Origin: Cereibacter johrii
GTDB taxonomy: Bacteria; Pseudomonadota; Alphaproteobacteria; Rhodobacterales; Rhodobacteraceae
Reading direction: 5' to 3'
NCBI RefSeq assembly: GCF_001720585.1
Contig: NZ_MABH01000155.1
Coordinates: 1-42,745 of the forward strand
Length of the DNA stretch: 42,745 nucleotides
Position 1 is the first letter of the stretch. The number at the start of each line of letters is the position of its first letter. The notes beneath the pieces were generated by a model, which saw nothing but the letters and a program-made list of their open reading frames with translations, was not told the DNA's origin and did not search any database. Of the stretch, positions 1-6,905 are shown piece after piece. Position numbers and translations under genes: made by a program.

Positions 1-205
1 CGGTGAGGATCGCGGTGGCGCCGGCGGCGAGCGCCGCGGGCACGAAGCTCGCGCCGTGGCTCCGGGAGCCGGGCAGCGCCGCGAAGAGGGTGCCGGGGCG
101 CACATGCCGGCTGTCAACCGCGAGGCCGGTCACGGCGATGTCGCCTCCGCGGCCGCCCGCGGGCGTGAGCCCGAGCGCCGAGAGTGTTGCTGCGCGATCC
201 GCCAT
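1..205 (-). CDS. murE: MurE, N-terminal part (UDP-MurNAc-tripeptide ligase), cut by window edge
   Basis: Only the first 68 codons lie in the window. MurE adds meso-diaminopimelate to UDP-MurNAc-L-Ala-D-Glu in the cytoplasm during peptidoglycan precursor synthesis. The visible part reads VTGLAVDSRHVRPGTLFAAL, the usual N-terminal Mur-ligase substrate-binding segment. The ATG at 205 is preceded by AGGGAGA and lies 14 bp after the ftsI stop, which is the expected order ftsI-murE in the dcw cluster. The catalytic ATP-binding domain is outside the window, so integrity cannot be judged. Confidence 0.85.
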   Translation of the reverse strand, partial: MADRAATLSALGLTPAGGRGGDIAVTGLAVDSRHVRPGTLFAALPGSRSHGASFVPAALAAGATAILT

Positions 206-219
206 CAGCGGTCTCCCTG

Positions 220-2013
220 TCAGTTGCGCACCGCTGTTATCCGATCCACGGGCGGGGCTTCAACCTTGGGGCGCAGGCCGAGGAGCGGCGCCGTGCGGCG
301 GATGATCTCGGCGGCCACGGGCACGGCGGTGTAGCCGGCCGTCCGGCGCGGCTCGGGGCCCGAGGTCTCGACCGGCTCGTCGAGCGTGACGATCAGCACA
401 TAGCGCGGGTCCGAGGCGGGGAAGATGGAGGCGAAGGGGTTCACCACCTTGTCGTGGTAATAGCCGCCGCGCGGGTTGGGCTTGTCGGCGGTGCCGGTCT
501 TGCCCGCCACCTCGTAGCCCTCGACGTCGCCGTAGGAGGCCGTGCCGCGCGTCACCACCTGTCGCAGCATCGAGAGCGAATCGCGCGCGACCTCGGGGCG
601 CATGGCGCGCGGGCCCTGCGGACGGTCGTTCTGGTGGAGGAGGGTGGGCTTCACGGTGATGCCGCCGTTCGCGATCGTGCCGTAGGCCGCGGCCAGATGC
701 ATCGGGCTCGCGGCGAGCCCGTGGCCGTAGGAGGTGGTGATCGTGGTGATCTCGGGCCATTTCGCGGGGACGAGCGGGCGGGCATAGGGCGCCTCGACCA
801 GCTCGACCGGGGTCGGATCGAAGAAGCCCAGCGATTTCAGGAAAGCCTGCTGGCGCAGTCCGCCGATCTGGAGCGCGAGCCGCGCCACACCCACGTTCGA
901 GCTCTTCACGATCACGTCGGTGACCGACAGGAGCGGGCCGTAATTGTGGTTCTTGAATTCCTTGATGAGGAATCGGCCCCAGCGCATCGGCGCATTGGCA
1001 TCGACGATGGTCTGCGCATTCACGAGGCCCAGCTCCATCGCCTGAGCCACGGTGAAGATCTTGAAGGTCGAGCCGAGTTCGTAGACCCCCTGCACCGCGC
1101 GGTTGAAGAGCGGGCTGTCGCCGGGATCGGCGTTGCGGTCGACGAGGGGCGCCGGGCGGTCGTTCGGATCGAAGTCGGGCAGCGAGGCGAGAGCCAGGAT
1201 CTCGCCGCTGTGCGCCTCCATCAGGATCGCCGTCGCGCCCTTGGCGTTCATCATCTTCATGCCGGCGCCGAGAACCTCGGTGATGGCCGCCTGCACGGTC
1301 AGGTCGATGGAGAGCTGCAGCGGCTCTCCGGCTGCCGCCGGATCGCGCAGCCGCGTGTCGAGCGCCTTCTCGATGCCGGCCGTGCCGATCACTTCCGCCG
1401 AATGGACGCCCTCGGCGCCGAAGCTGGTGCCGCCAAGCACATGGGCGGCCAGCCGGCCGTTGGGATAGAGGCGCATCTCGCGCGGGCCGAAGAGCAGGCC
1501 CGGATCGCCGATGTCATGCACCTGCTGCATCTGCTCGGGCGAGAGCTTCTTGCGGATCCAGAGGAAGCGGCGGCCGTCTGTGAAGCGCTTGGCCAGATCC
1601 TCTTCGTTCAGTTCGGGGAAGATCGCCGCAAGCTCGCGGGCGACCCGGGCGGGATCCACCATGTCCTGCGGGTGGGCATAGAGCGAATGGGTCAGCAGGT
1701 TCGTGGCGAGGATCCGGCCCGAGCGGTCGGTGATGTCGGCCCGCTGGTTCAGGATCTCGGCCCCGCTCGCCGCGGCGCGCGGCTCCATGGGCTGGGTCGA
1801 GGCCAGAAGCCCCATGCGGGCCCCGATGACGGAGAAGGCGAGGAAGAAGCTGAGGCCGAGCAGGAGGAGCCGGCCCTCGGCGCGGTTGCGCGCCTTGTCG
1901 CGCATCGCCTCGTGGCGGATGCGGCGGTTCTCGCGCTCGATGGAATCGGGATTCTCGCCCTTGGCGCGGGCGTCGAGGATCCGGGCCAGGGGGCGCAGCG
2001 GCGTGCGGATCAC
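220..2013 (-). CDS. ftsI: FtsI / PBP3, septal peptidoglycan transpeptidase
   Basis: 597-residue class B penicillin-binding protein that cross-links septal peptidoglycan in the divisome. A cytoplasmic basic tail is followed by one membrane segment (about residues 48-68), a PBP dimerisation domain, then the transpeptidase domain with all three active-site motifs: STFK at 315-318 (nucleophile Ser315), SSN at 371-373 and KTGT at 505-508. The chosen start is a GTG at 2013 whose last bases overlap the ftsL stop (GTGA). The frame is open 65 codons further upstream, but that part lies inside ftsL and lacks family similarity. It is translationally coupled to ftsL and followed by murE. Confidence 0.95.
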   Translation of the reverse strand: MIRTPLRPLARILDARAKGENPDSIERENRRIRHEAMRDKARNRAEGRLLLLGLSFFLAFSVIGARMGLLASTQPMEPRAAASGAEILNQRADITDRSGRILATNLLTHSLYAHPQDMVDPARVARELAAIFPELNEEDLAKRFTDGRRFLWIRKKLSPEQMQQVHDIGDPGLLFGPREMRLYPNGRLAAHVLGGTSFGAEGVHSAEVIGTAGIEKALDTRLRDPAAAGEPLQLSIDLTVQAAITEVLGAGMKMMNAKGATAILMEAHSGEILALASLPDFDPNDRPAPLVDRNADPGDSPLFNRAVQGVYELGSTFKIFTVAQAMELGLVNAQTIVDANAPMRWGRFLIKEFKNHNYGPLLSVTDVIVKSSNVGVARLALQIGGLRQQAFLKSLGFFDPTPVELVEAPYARPLVPAKWPEITTITTSYGHGLAASPMHLAAAYGTIANGGITVKPTLLHQNDRPQGPRAMRPEVARDSLSMLRQVVTRGTASYGDVEGYEVAGKTGTADKPNPRGGYYHDKVVNPFASIFPASDPRYVLIVTLDEPVETSGPEPRRTAGYTAVPVAAEIIRRTAPLLGLRPKVEAPPVDRITAVRN

Positions 2014-2369
2014 AGCGGCTCTCCCACTTCGCCCGAGATGTCGCCCGGCCGCAGATCCTGCGGCGTGACCACCTGGAGCGGATCCGGCGGATAGGAGACC
2101 TGCGCGGCCGAGCCGAATTGCGCGGCCTCGAGCGGCAGGAGGCCCAGACGGTCGAAGTTCAGCGCCGCCAGTTCGCGCAGCCGGTCGGGACGGTTCAGAT
2201 AGGCCCATTCCGCGCGCTGCACCGAGAGCGACTCGCGCAGGGTCGCGATCTCGCGGTTGAGCGCCGAGACGTCCTTGAGCGCCTGCTGCGTGGCATAGTT
2301 CTCACGGTAGGCCCAGAAGGCCAGCCCCATCACGGCGAGGAAGGTGAGGACATAGAGCACGGGGCGCAT
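2010..2369 (-). CDS. ftsL: FtsL, bitopic divisome protein
   Basis: 119 residues: a very short cytoplasmic end, one membrane helix (about residues 3-20), a heptad-rich coiled-coil region (about 25-60), then the family-typical RPDRLRELA segment near residue 61-69. FtsL forms the FtsQLB complex that activates septal synthesis. Its ATG directly abuts the rsmH stop (TGAATG) and its stop overlaps the ftsI GTG, so the three genes are probably translated together. FtsL is poorly conserved in sequence, so the call leans on topology plus its fixed place between rsmH and ftsI. Confidence 0.88.
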   Translation of the reverse strand: MRPVLYVLTFLAVMGLAFWAYRENYATQQALKDVSALNREIATLRESLSVQRAEWAYLNRPDRLRELAALNFDRLGLLPLEAAQFGSAAQVSYPPDPLQVVTPQDLRPGDISGEVGEPL

Positions 2370-3365
2370 TCAGCGGCGTCCTTTCTTCGGGATGAGCGGG
2401 GTGCCGAGCGCCTGCGGATCGACCTTTCCCGCGGGGGCGTCCGTGCGGACACCCACCCGCAGCCGGGCCGACCGGGCGCGCGGATTCTCGGCGAGTTCCG
2501 CCTCGTCCGGGCCGATGGCACGACGCAGCGGAAGAGTGAAGCGGGGCGCGTCGGCGCGCGTCTCGGGGGCGTAGCGGTTGCCCTGCCCCTCGCCGCCCGA
2601 GCGGAGCTGGAGGAACCGTTTCACGATCCGGTCCTCGAGGCTGTGGAAGGTGACGACGGCGAGCCGGCCGCCGGGCTTGAGCGCGCGCTCGGCCGCCTCG
2701 AGCCCCTCGACCAGTTCCGAGAATTCGGCATTCACCGCGATGCGGATCGCCTGGAAGCTGCGGGTGGCCGGATGCATCTGGCCGGGCTTCGGCCGCGGCA
2801 GGCAGCGGGCCACGATCTCGGCCAGGGCGAGCGTGCGGGTGATGGGTGCCGCGGCGCGGGCCTCGACGATGGCGCGGGCGATGCGGCGCGAGGCGCGCTC
2901 TTCGCCGTAGTGATAGAGAATGTCGGCCAGCGTCTCCTCGGAGGCGGTATTGACCAGATCGGCGGCGCTTTCGCCCTCCTGGCTCATGCGCATGTCGAGC
3001 GGGCCGTCCTTCTGGAACGAGAAGCCGCGCTCGGCCAGATCGAGCTGCATCGAGGAGACGCCGAGATCGAGCACCACCCCGTCGAGGGGCGCGCCCGCAT
3101 GACTGTCGAGTTGCGAGAAGGTGCCCGCCACGAGGCGCAGCCGGTCGCCGTAGCTTCCCGCCCAGGCGGAGGCCATCTCGAGCGCGAGCGGATCGCGGTC
3201 GACGCCGATCCCCCGGTCCGCGCCCGCCTCGAGAAGACCCCGCGCATAGCCGCCTGCCCCGAAGGTGCCGTCGAGCCATGTGCCCTCGACCGGCGCCACC
3301 GCGGCCAGGAGCGGACGCAGCAGCACCGGGATGTGGGGCCGGCGCTCGGTGTCGGCCTCGGCCAT
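2370..3365 (-). CDS. rsmH: RsmH (MraW), 16S rRNA m4C1402 methyltransferase
   Basis: 331 residues, normal length. Uses SAM to N4-methylate C1402 in the decoding centre of 16S rRNA. The N-terminal [10 protein letters not shown] block and the SAM-binding segment [18 protein letters not shown] followed by GVDRDP are clear; later blocks [13 protein letters not shown] and [14 protein letters not shown] are also family hallmarks. ATG at 3365 lies 3 bp after the mraZ stop. It is the second gene of the dcw operon here, as in most bacteria. Confidence 0.96.
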   Translation of the reverse strand: MAEADTERRPHIPVLLRPLLAAVAPVEGTWLDGTFGAGGYARGLLEAGADRGIGVDRDPLALEMASAWAGSYGDRLRLVAGTFSQLDSHAGAPLDGVVLDLGVSSMQLDLAERGFSFQKDGPLDMRMSQEGESAADLVNTASEETLADILYHYGEERASRRIARAIVEARAAAPITRTLALAEIVARCLPRPKPGQMHPATRSFQAIRIAVNAEFSELVEGLEAAERALKPGGRLAVVTFHSLEDRIVKRFLQLRSGGEGQGNRYAPETRADAPRFTLPLRRAIGPDEAELAENPRARSARLRVGVRTDAPAGKVDPQALGTPLIPKKGRR

Positions 3366-3368
3366 GGG

Positions 3369-3875
3369 TCAGAGCCCCGTATCTTCGAGCAGCGAGAGCA
3401 TGTCCGCCCCCGGAGGCAGGAGCACCTCCTCTTCGGCGGCGAGCTCGGCTGCGTAGGTGTCGGCCTTCCAGATCTGGAACTTGTTGAGCGTGCCCGCGAA
3501 GGTGGCCTCGGTGCCGCCCTTCAGCTCGTCGGGCGAGATGCCCAGCTTCTCGCGGCCCTTGGGCGGCAGCACGATCCGGCCGTCCTCGTCGAGCTCCATG
3601 TTGAGCGCGAGGGTAATCATGTTGCGTTCGAGATAGCGCCGCTTGGGCGTGCCCATGGGCAGGCTGCGGATCCGTTCCTCGATCCGCTCCATCTCGGAAA
3701 TGGTGTAGCACTCGACATAGGAGCGGTCGCCGCCATAGACGAGCACGAAGCTCGACCGGCCGCCGGAAAATTTGGGATCGCCCGCTTCGATGACACGACG
3801 GAAGGGGGCCGGGATCGACACCCGCGCCTTGGCGTCAACCTTCTGGTTGTATTCGCCTCTGAACGCCTCCGCCAC
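3369..3875 (-). CDS. mraZ: MraZ, DNA-binding regulator of the dcw cluster
   Basis: 168 residues, slightly longer than the usual roughly 145-150 because of an acidic, Leu-rich C-terminal tail. Two SpoVT/AbrB-like half-domains are visible: residues about 8-60 (KVDAKARVSIPAPFR) and about 85-140 (NMELDEDGRIVLPPKGREKL), each carrying the DxxGRxxLP-type motif. In other bacteria MraZ forms ring oligomers that bind TGGG-type repeats upstream of its own gene and repress the cluster. The start is a GTG at 3875 with AAGGAG 10 bases upstream. It is the first gene of the minus-strand operon; its long leader carries a terminator and candidate MraZ boxes, listed separately. Confidence 0.94.
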   Translation of the reverse strand: MAEAFRGEYNQKVDAKARVSIPAPFRRVIEAGDPKFSGGRSSFVLVYGGDRSYVECYTISEMERIEERIRSLPMGTPKRRYLERNMITLALNMELDEDGRIVLPPKGREKLGISPDELKGGTEATFAGTLNKFQIWKADTYAAELAAEEEVLLPPGADMLSLLEDTGL

Positions 3876-3931
3876 TTCCCTGCGGCTCCTTCACTGTCCG
3901 GTGCCGTCCCGGGAGGCGCAACGCGCACCCC

Positions 3932-3978
3932 GGAAACGAAAGCGGCGGATCGAGCGGCTGCCACTGCCCGATCCGCCG
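3932..3978 (-). terminator. Leader terminator upstream of mraZ
   Basis: On the minus strand CGGCGGATCG pairs perfectly with CGATCCGCCG (3969-3978 with 3943-3952), and an inner GGC/GCC pair shortens the loop. The stem is followed by the T-rich CTTTCGTTTCC. Placed inside the dcw leader, it would let a short RNA form while some transcripts read on into mraZ. Confidence 0.75.
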
Positions 3979-4143
3979 TGCCTGTCCCATCGCTGGGTGT
4001 CCAACTGCGCACACACACCTGGGGGGATGTCTGCTCGCATGCGCGCCGGATCTGTCATTGGATGAAAGCGGGTGCCTGTATGAAGCCTGCTTTTCGCCTG
4101 TTCGGGGTCTGTCGCCCCTGTTCACTGTCCCGTTCTCATCTCG
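3935..4143 (-). ncRNA. upsM: Probable UpsM sRNA made from the mraZ leader (ends approximate)
   Basis: Established knowledge: in R. sphaeroides the dcw cluster has an unusually long 5' leader from which an abundant sRNA of about 200 nt, UpsM, arises by premature termination. Seen here: a strong terminator-like hairpin (3943-3978, minus strand) some 65 bp before the mraZ start, followed by CTTTCGTTTCC. Counting about 200 nt back from it puts the 5' end near 4140, just downstream of the 10-bp-phased GGG array at 4151-4192. The 3' end is supported by the hairpin; the 5' end is inferred. Confidence 0.6.
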
Positions 4144-4150
4144 TGAGCTA

Positions 4151-4192
4151 GGGATGCCATGGGATTTCATGGGACGCAATGGGCAGATTGGG
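4151..4192. promoter_or_regulatory. Candidate MraZ operator: five GGG triplets at 10-bp spacing
   Basis: GGG occurs on the plus strand at 4151, 4161, 4171, 4181 and 4190, four of them as TGGG. Known MraZ boxes are direct TGGGN repeats with 5-nt spacers, i.e. the same 10-bp period. The array lies about 275-320 bp upstream of the mraZ GTG, next to the inferred leader transcription start near 4140, so bound MraZ would cover the promoter. TGGG is on the strand opposite to the gene, which is an oddity. Binding by MraZ is inference. Confidence 0.6.
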
Positions 4193-4330
4193 CCGGCAGG
4201 CGCCAAAGCGCGGGAAGCCGCTGACGGTCATCGAAGCGGCCATGTCGAGCTGCACAATCTGCAACCACAGATATAGGGAGTCAGAACTCCCCTACTCCGA
4301 AATATTGTGTAAAAGGCGCGGATTGTCCCG

Positions 4331-4346
4331 TCCCACGATTTCCCAC
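4331..4346 (-). promoter_or_regulatory. MraZ-box-like motif, distal copy 1
   Basis: The minus strand reads GTGGGAAATCGTGGGA: two TGGGA units with a 10-bp period, followed by a further GGG 5 bp on. It is about 460 bp upstream of mraZ and in the sense orientation usual for MraZ boxes. Confidence 0.45.
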
Positions 4347-4518
4347 AGGGAATCGCGGCTGCAGCGAATTTGCCACATGTTCGGTTAAATTCGTCCGGGC
4401 AGGTCGCCGCCTGACGGTGCGAATCGCGGGGATGTGAGCAGCTTTGATTCCTCGGGATCGGCACATGAGGGCCTGTGTTCCATGGAATCCCGGAGAGGCA
4501 CCAGCGGCCGGGCGCCTT

Positions 4519-4532
4519 TCCCACGATTTCCC
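4519..4532 (-). promoter_or_regulatory. MraZ-box-like motif, distal copy 2
   Basis: The minus strand reads GGGAAATCGTGGGA, identical over 14 bases to the motif at 4331-4344. It lies about 650 bp upstream of mraZ in a region with no gene. Confidence 0.4.
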
Positions 4533-4588
4533 GGAAGCCCGTGTCTTCCGGGTCGCAGTCCGGCCGCGGGAGGGCCTTGCGGACTCAA

Positions 4589-4602
4589 TCCCATGATTTC
4601 CC
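4589..4602 (-). promoter_or_regulatory. MraZ-box-like motif, distal copy 3
   Basis: The minus strand reads GGGAAATCATGGGA, one base different from the copies at 4331 and 4519, and matching the core of the 4161-4174 element except for AA versus TT in the spacer. Confidence 0.4.
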
Positions 4603-4680
4603 GTGGCCTTGCGGCCATCCCCTCCCCCGACCGGGATCGCGCCGGGAAAGCCCTCGCGCCCGGTGGGCGCGCAGCCTCGG

Positions 4681-4710
4681 CCGAAGCCCGCCCTTTCGGG
4701 GCGGCTTCGG
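4681..4710 (-). terminator. Hairpin downstream of mrp, probable terminator without U-tract
   Basis: CCGAAGCC (4681-4688) pairs with GGCTTCGG (4703-4710), and inside it GCCC pairs with GGGC around a TTTCG loop. It sits 70 bp after the mrp stop. No T run follows, so it may end transcription weakly or protect the mRNA 3' end. Confidence 0.5.
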
Positions 4711-4780
4711 ACGGCTCACAGGCCAGATGAGGAAGGTGGCTCCCTCCCGAGCAGGGGGCGGGAGCCGGGGGCGTCCGGCC

Positions 4781-5842
4781 TCAGGCCATGCCGCCCGCCA
4801 CGAGGCGGCGGGCGAGATCGGCATAGGCCTCGGCGATCGGCCCCTCGCCGGCCGCGACGGGGCGGCCCTCGTCACCTGCAAGGCGGACCGACAGATCGAG
4901 GGGCAGCTCGCCCAGGAACGGCACGTCGAGGCGCCTCGCCTCCTCCGCCACGCCGCCATGGCCGAAGATATGGGCCTCGTGGCCGCAGTTCGGGCAGACG
5001 TAGCTCGACATGTTCTCGATCAATCCGAGAACCGGCGTCTTCAGCTTGCGGAACATGTCGAGCGCCTTGCGCGCATCGAGGAGCGCCACATCCTGCGGCG
5101 TCGAGACGACGATGGCGCCCGTGACCTGCGTGCGCTGGCAGAGGGTGAGCTGGATGTCCCCCGTTCCCGGCGGCAGGTCCACGAGCAGCACGTCGAGCTC
5201 GCCCCAAGCCACCTGCCCCAGAAGCTGCTGGAGCGCGCCCATCAGCATCGGGCCGCGCCAGATCACCGCCTCGTCCTCCTTCAGCATGAGGCCGAGCGAC
5301 ATCATGGTGACGCCATGCGCCGAGGGCGGCAGGATCGTCTTGCCGTCCGGCGAGGCGGGGCGGCGGTTCACGCCCATCATGCGCGCCTGCGAGGGGCCAT
5401 AGATGTCGGCATCGAGCAGGCCGACCTTCCGACCCTGCCGCGCGAGCGCCACGGCGAGGTTCGAGGAGACGGTGGACTTGCCGACGCCCCCCTTGCCGGA
5501 TCCGATCGCGATGATCCGGTCGATCCCCGCGATCGGCTGGGGCCCGGCAGGCTGCGGCGTCGGATGCTGGCCGATCTTGAGCGACGGTGCGGCAGGCCCG
5601 TGGGCGGTCATCACCGCCTGCACGCCCGCGATGCCCGGCAGCGCCCGAAGCGCCCGCTCGGCCTCGGCGCGGACGGGCTCCAGCGCACGGGCGGCCTCGG
5701 CGCTCGGCGCCTCGATCACGAAGCGCACCGCGTCGCCCTCGACGGTCAGCGCACGAATCAAATCTCTCGAAACGAGCGTGCCCCCGTCCGGCAGCGGGAT
5801 GCGGTCGAGGACCGCGAGGACGGATTCACGAGCGATCGGCAT
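4781..5842 (-). CDS. mrp: Mrp/ApbC-family Fe-S cluster carrier ATPase
   Basis: 353 residues. An N-terminal MIP18/DUF59-like domain (about 1-85) is followed by a P-loop ATPase with the deviant Walker [12 protein letters not shown] and the switch region [14 protein letters not shown] pair near the C-terminal third is the CxxC that bridges the Fe-S cluster in Mrp/NBP35 dimers. It holds and transfers Fe-S clusters to apo-proteins in the cytosol. The ATG at 5842 has AAGGAG upstream; an upstream in-frame start at 5890 would add a tail without a ribosome site. Transcribed alone, with a perfect palindrome at 5879-5902 just upstream. Confidence 0.94.
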   Translation of the reverse strand: MPIARESVLAVLDRIPLPDGGTLVSRDLIRALTVEGDAVRFVIEAPSAEAARALEPVRAEAERALRALPGIAGVQAVMTAHGPAAPSLKIGQHPTPQPAGPQPIAGIDRIIAIGSGKGGVGKSTVSSNLAVALARQGRKVGLLDADIYGPSQARMMGVNRRPASPDGKTILPPSAHGVTMMSLGLMLKEDEAVIWRGPMLMGALQQLLGQVAWGELDVLLVDLPPGTGDIQLTLCQRTQVTGAIVVSTPQDVALLDARKALDMFRKLKTPVLGLIENMSSYVCPNCGHEAHIFGHGGVAEEARRLDVPFLGELPLDLSVRLAGDEGRPVAAGEGPIAEAYADLARRLVAGGMA

Positions 5843-5878
5843 GGCCTTCTCCTTTGACCCAGGCGGGCCTAGCTTGCA

Positions 5879-5902
5879 GGGCTTGGACAAAAGGACAAGC
5901 CC
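5879..5902. promoter_or_regulatory. Palindrome in the mrp promoter region
   Basis: GGGCTTG (5879-5885) and CAAGCCC (5896-5902) are perfect inverted arms around 10 bases. The centre is about 48 bp upstream of the mrp ATG, a typical operator position. No regulator can be named from the sequence. Confidence 0.4.
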
Positions 5903-5977
5903 GCGTTTTCAAAGCGCCCTCGAAGCGGGCGAAGCGCCTGCAAGAGCGCGCAAATCCGGGCGGGAGAGCCATGCAGA

Positions 5978-6006
5978 CGCCGCATGGCAGCATTGCCCAT
6001 GCGGCG
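5978..6006. other. Perfect 10-bp hairpin upstream of ccaF1
   Basis: CGCCGCATGG (5978-5987) pairs with CCATGCGGCG (5997-6006) around a 9-base loop. It lies about 105 bp upstream of the ccaF1 ATG and 135 bp upstream of mrp. It could be an operator, a leader RNA structure or a terminator; neither side has a T run. Confidence 0.45.
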
Positions 6007-6111
6007 CATTGTGCAGATGCAGCAAATGGCCCATGTTTGCCCTAACAGCGCGACGGAGACGTCACGAACGAACCCGGTCCGCGCAGTCTAGACGAACCTG
6101 AGGCAGATGAA

Positions 6112-6327
6112 ATGGCTTACGCAAACACCACCCGTATCGGGCACCACGGTCTGGGAGACCGTGTTTCGGCCCTGGTGGCTTCGGTGAAACTCGCTCTCGC
6201 GCAGCGCCGGATCTACCGGCAGACCGTGCGCGAACTGAACTCGCTGACGACCCGTGAACTGGCCGACCTCGGCATCCACCGCTCGATGATCACCCGCATC
6301 GCGATGGAAGCCGCCTACGGTCTCTGA
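6112..6327 (+). CDS. ccaF1: Small DUF1127 RNA-binding protein CcaF1
   Basis: 71 residues with the DUF1127 block at about 29-64 (RRIYRQTVRELNSLTTRELA, then DLGIHRSMI). In R. sphaeroides this 71-residue protein is reported as a small RNA-binding protein affecting sRNA maturation and RNA turnover, and as encoded directly upstream of and co-transcribed with CcsR1-4. The same arrangement is seen here: eight CCTCCTCCC motifs follow the stop within 400 bp. Stress (RpoH-type) control is reported for the locus, but I could not define the promoter with confidence. The ATG at 6112 follows GAGGCAGATGAA. Confidence 0.92.
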   Translation: MAYANTTRIGHHGLGDRVSALVASVKLALAQRRIYRQTVRELNSLTTRELADLGIHRSMITRIAMEAAYGL

Positions 6328-6334
6328 GTTTCCT

Positions 6335-6410
6335 GCGAGGTCCCACCTCCTCCCGGGACCTGTAGCAGCAGCGGCGACGCCTCTCCTCCTCCCTGGTGTC
6401 GCCGTCCTTT
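6335..6410 (+). ncRNA. ccsR1: CcsR1 sRNA (ends approximate)
   Basis: Two hairpins, each with CCTCCTCCC in the loop. The first is AGGTCCC (6338-6344) with GGGACCT (6355-6361), motif at 6346. The second is GGCGACGCC (6373-6381) with GGTGTCGCC (6395-6403), motif at 6385. It begins within about 10 nt of the ccaF1 stop, consistent with processing from a joint transcript. CcsR RNAs are reported to act in C1 metabolism and pyruvate dehydrogenase control under stress. Confidence 0.85.
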
Positions 6411-6437
6411 CTTCCGAAGCGCAAGCTTCCCCCCTCT

Positions 6438-6515
6438 TCGAACGGCCTCTCCTCCTCCCTGGCCGATCGGAACCGCAGCGGCCCCCTCCTCCTCCCTGGG
6501 GTCGCTGCACCAGAT
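6438..6515 (+). ncRNA. ccsR2: CcsR2 sRNA (ends approximate)
   Basis: The first hairpin is CGGCC (6443-6447) with GGCCG (6461-6465), motif at 6451-6459. The second is GCAGCGGCCCC (6475-6485) with GGGGTCGCTGC (6498-6508), one G-U pair, motif at 6488-6496. Its sequence outside loops and stems differs from CcsR1, so the architecture rather than the primary sequence is kept. Confidence 0.85.
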
Positions 6516-6736
6516 CCGGGCATCGGGCCTTGCGCCCCCTGCCCACCGGACTTCGGCACTGCACCTCCTCCCGCGGTGCCGATGACCAAGCGGCGGCTCC
6601 CTCCTCCTCCCTGGAGCCGTCGCCCCCCTTCCGGGATCGGGCCTTGCGCCCCCTCCCACCGGACTTCGGTACTGCACCTCCTCCCGCGGTGCCGATGACC
6701 AAGCGGCGGCTCCCTCCTCCTCCCTGGAGCCGCCGC
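6516..6736 (+). repeat. Tandem duplication giving CcsR3 and CcsR4
   Basis: 6516-6623 and 6631-6736 are almost identical units, offset by 113-114 nt, including the spacer ATCGGGCCTTGCGCCCCCT. This shows that ccsR3/ccsR4 arose by a recent unit duplication. Confidence 0.9.
6550..6630 (+). ncRNA. ccsR3: CcsR3 sRNA (ends approximate)
   Basis: The first hairpin is CGGCACTGC (6554-6562) with GCGGTGCCG (6573-6581), motif at 6564-6572. The second is GCGGCGGCTCC (6590-6600) with GGAGCCGTCGC (6613-6623), motif at 6603-6611. Nearly identical to CcsR4, 113 nt downstream. Confidence 0.87.
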
Positions 6737-6745
6737 CTCCCCTTT
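6663..6745 (+). ncRNA. ccsR4: CcsR4 sRNA (ends approximate)
   Basis: The first hairpin is CGGTACTGC (6667-6675) with GCGGTGCCG (6686-6694), motif at 6677-6685. The second is GCGGCGGCTCC (6703-6713) with GGAGCCGCCGC (6726-6736), a perfect 11-bp stem, motif at 6716-6724. Differences from CcsR3 keep pairing (C-G to U-G, G-U to G-C). Confidence 0.87.
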
Positions 6746-6778
6746 CGGACCGGCGTTCCCTCACCGGCCCAGATCGAA

Positions 6779-6816
6779 CGGCGGCGCCTTCCCCAGGGTG
6801 CCGCCGTCTTCGTTTC
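6779..6816 (+). terminator. Probable terminator of the ccaF1-ccsR transcript
   Basis: CGGCGGCGCC (6779-6788) pairs with GGTGCCGCCG (6797-6806), with one G-U, and is followed by TCTTCGTTT. It is the first T-followed stem after the fourth sRNA and lies 90 bp before the next gene. Confidence 0.65.
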
Positions 6817-6905
6817 CCTGACCGGATTTCTTCGCTCGATGAGGGACTTCCCCTTGCGCACGCCCCGTGCGCGGGCATAGTCGGCCCGTTCGGGCGGAGG
6901 GTCTC

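Noticed and set aside
184-2094. Long plus-strand open frame opposite ftsI
   Set aside because: Antisense shadow caused by high GC at third codon positions; ftsI has all catalytic motifs on the other strand.
6088-6861. Minus-strand frame through the ccsR region with Arg/Gly/Glu repeats
   Set aside because: Its repeats are the reverse complement of the CCTCCTCCC sRNA loops; the RNA structures explain the sequence.
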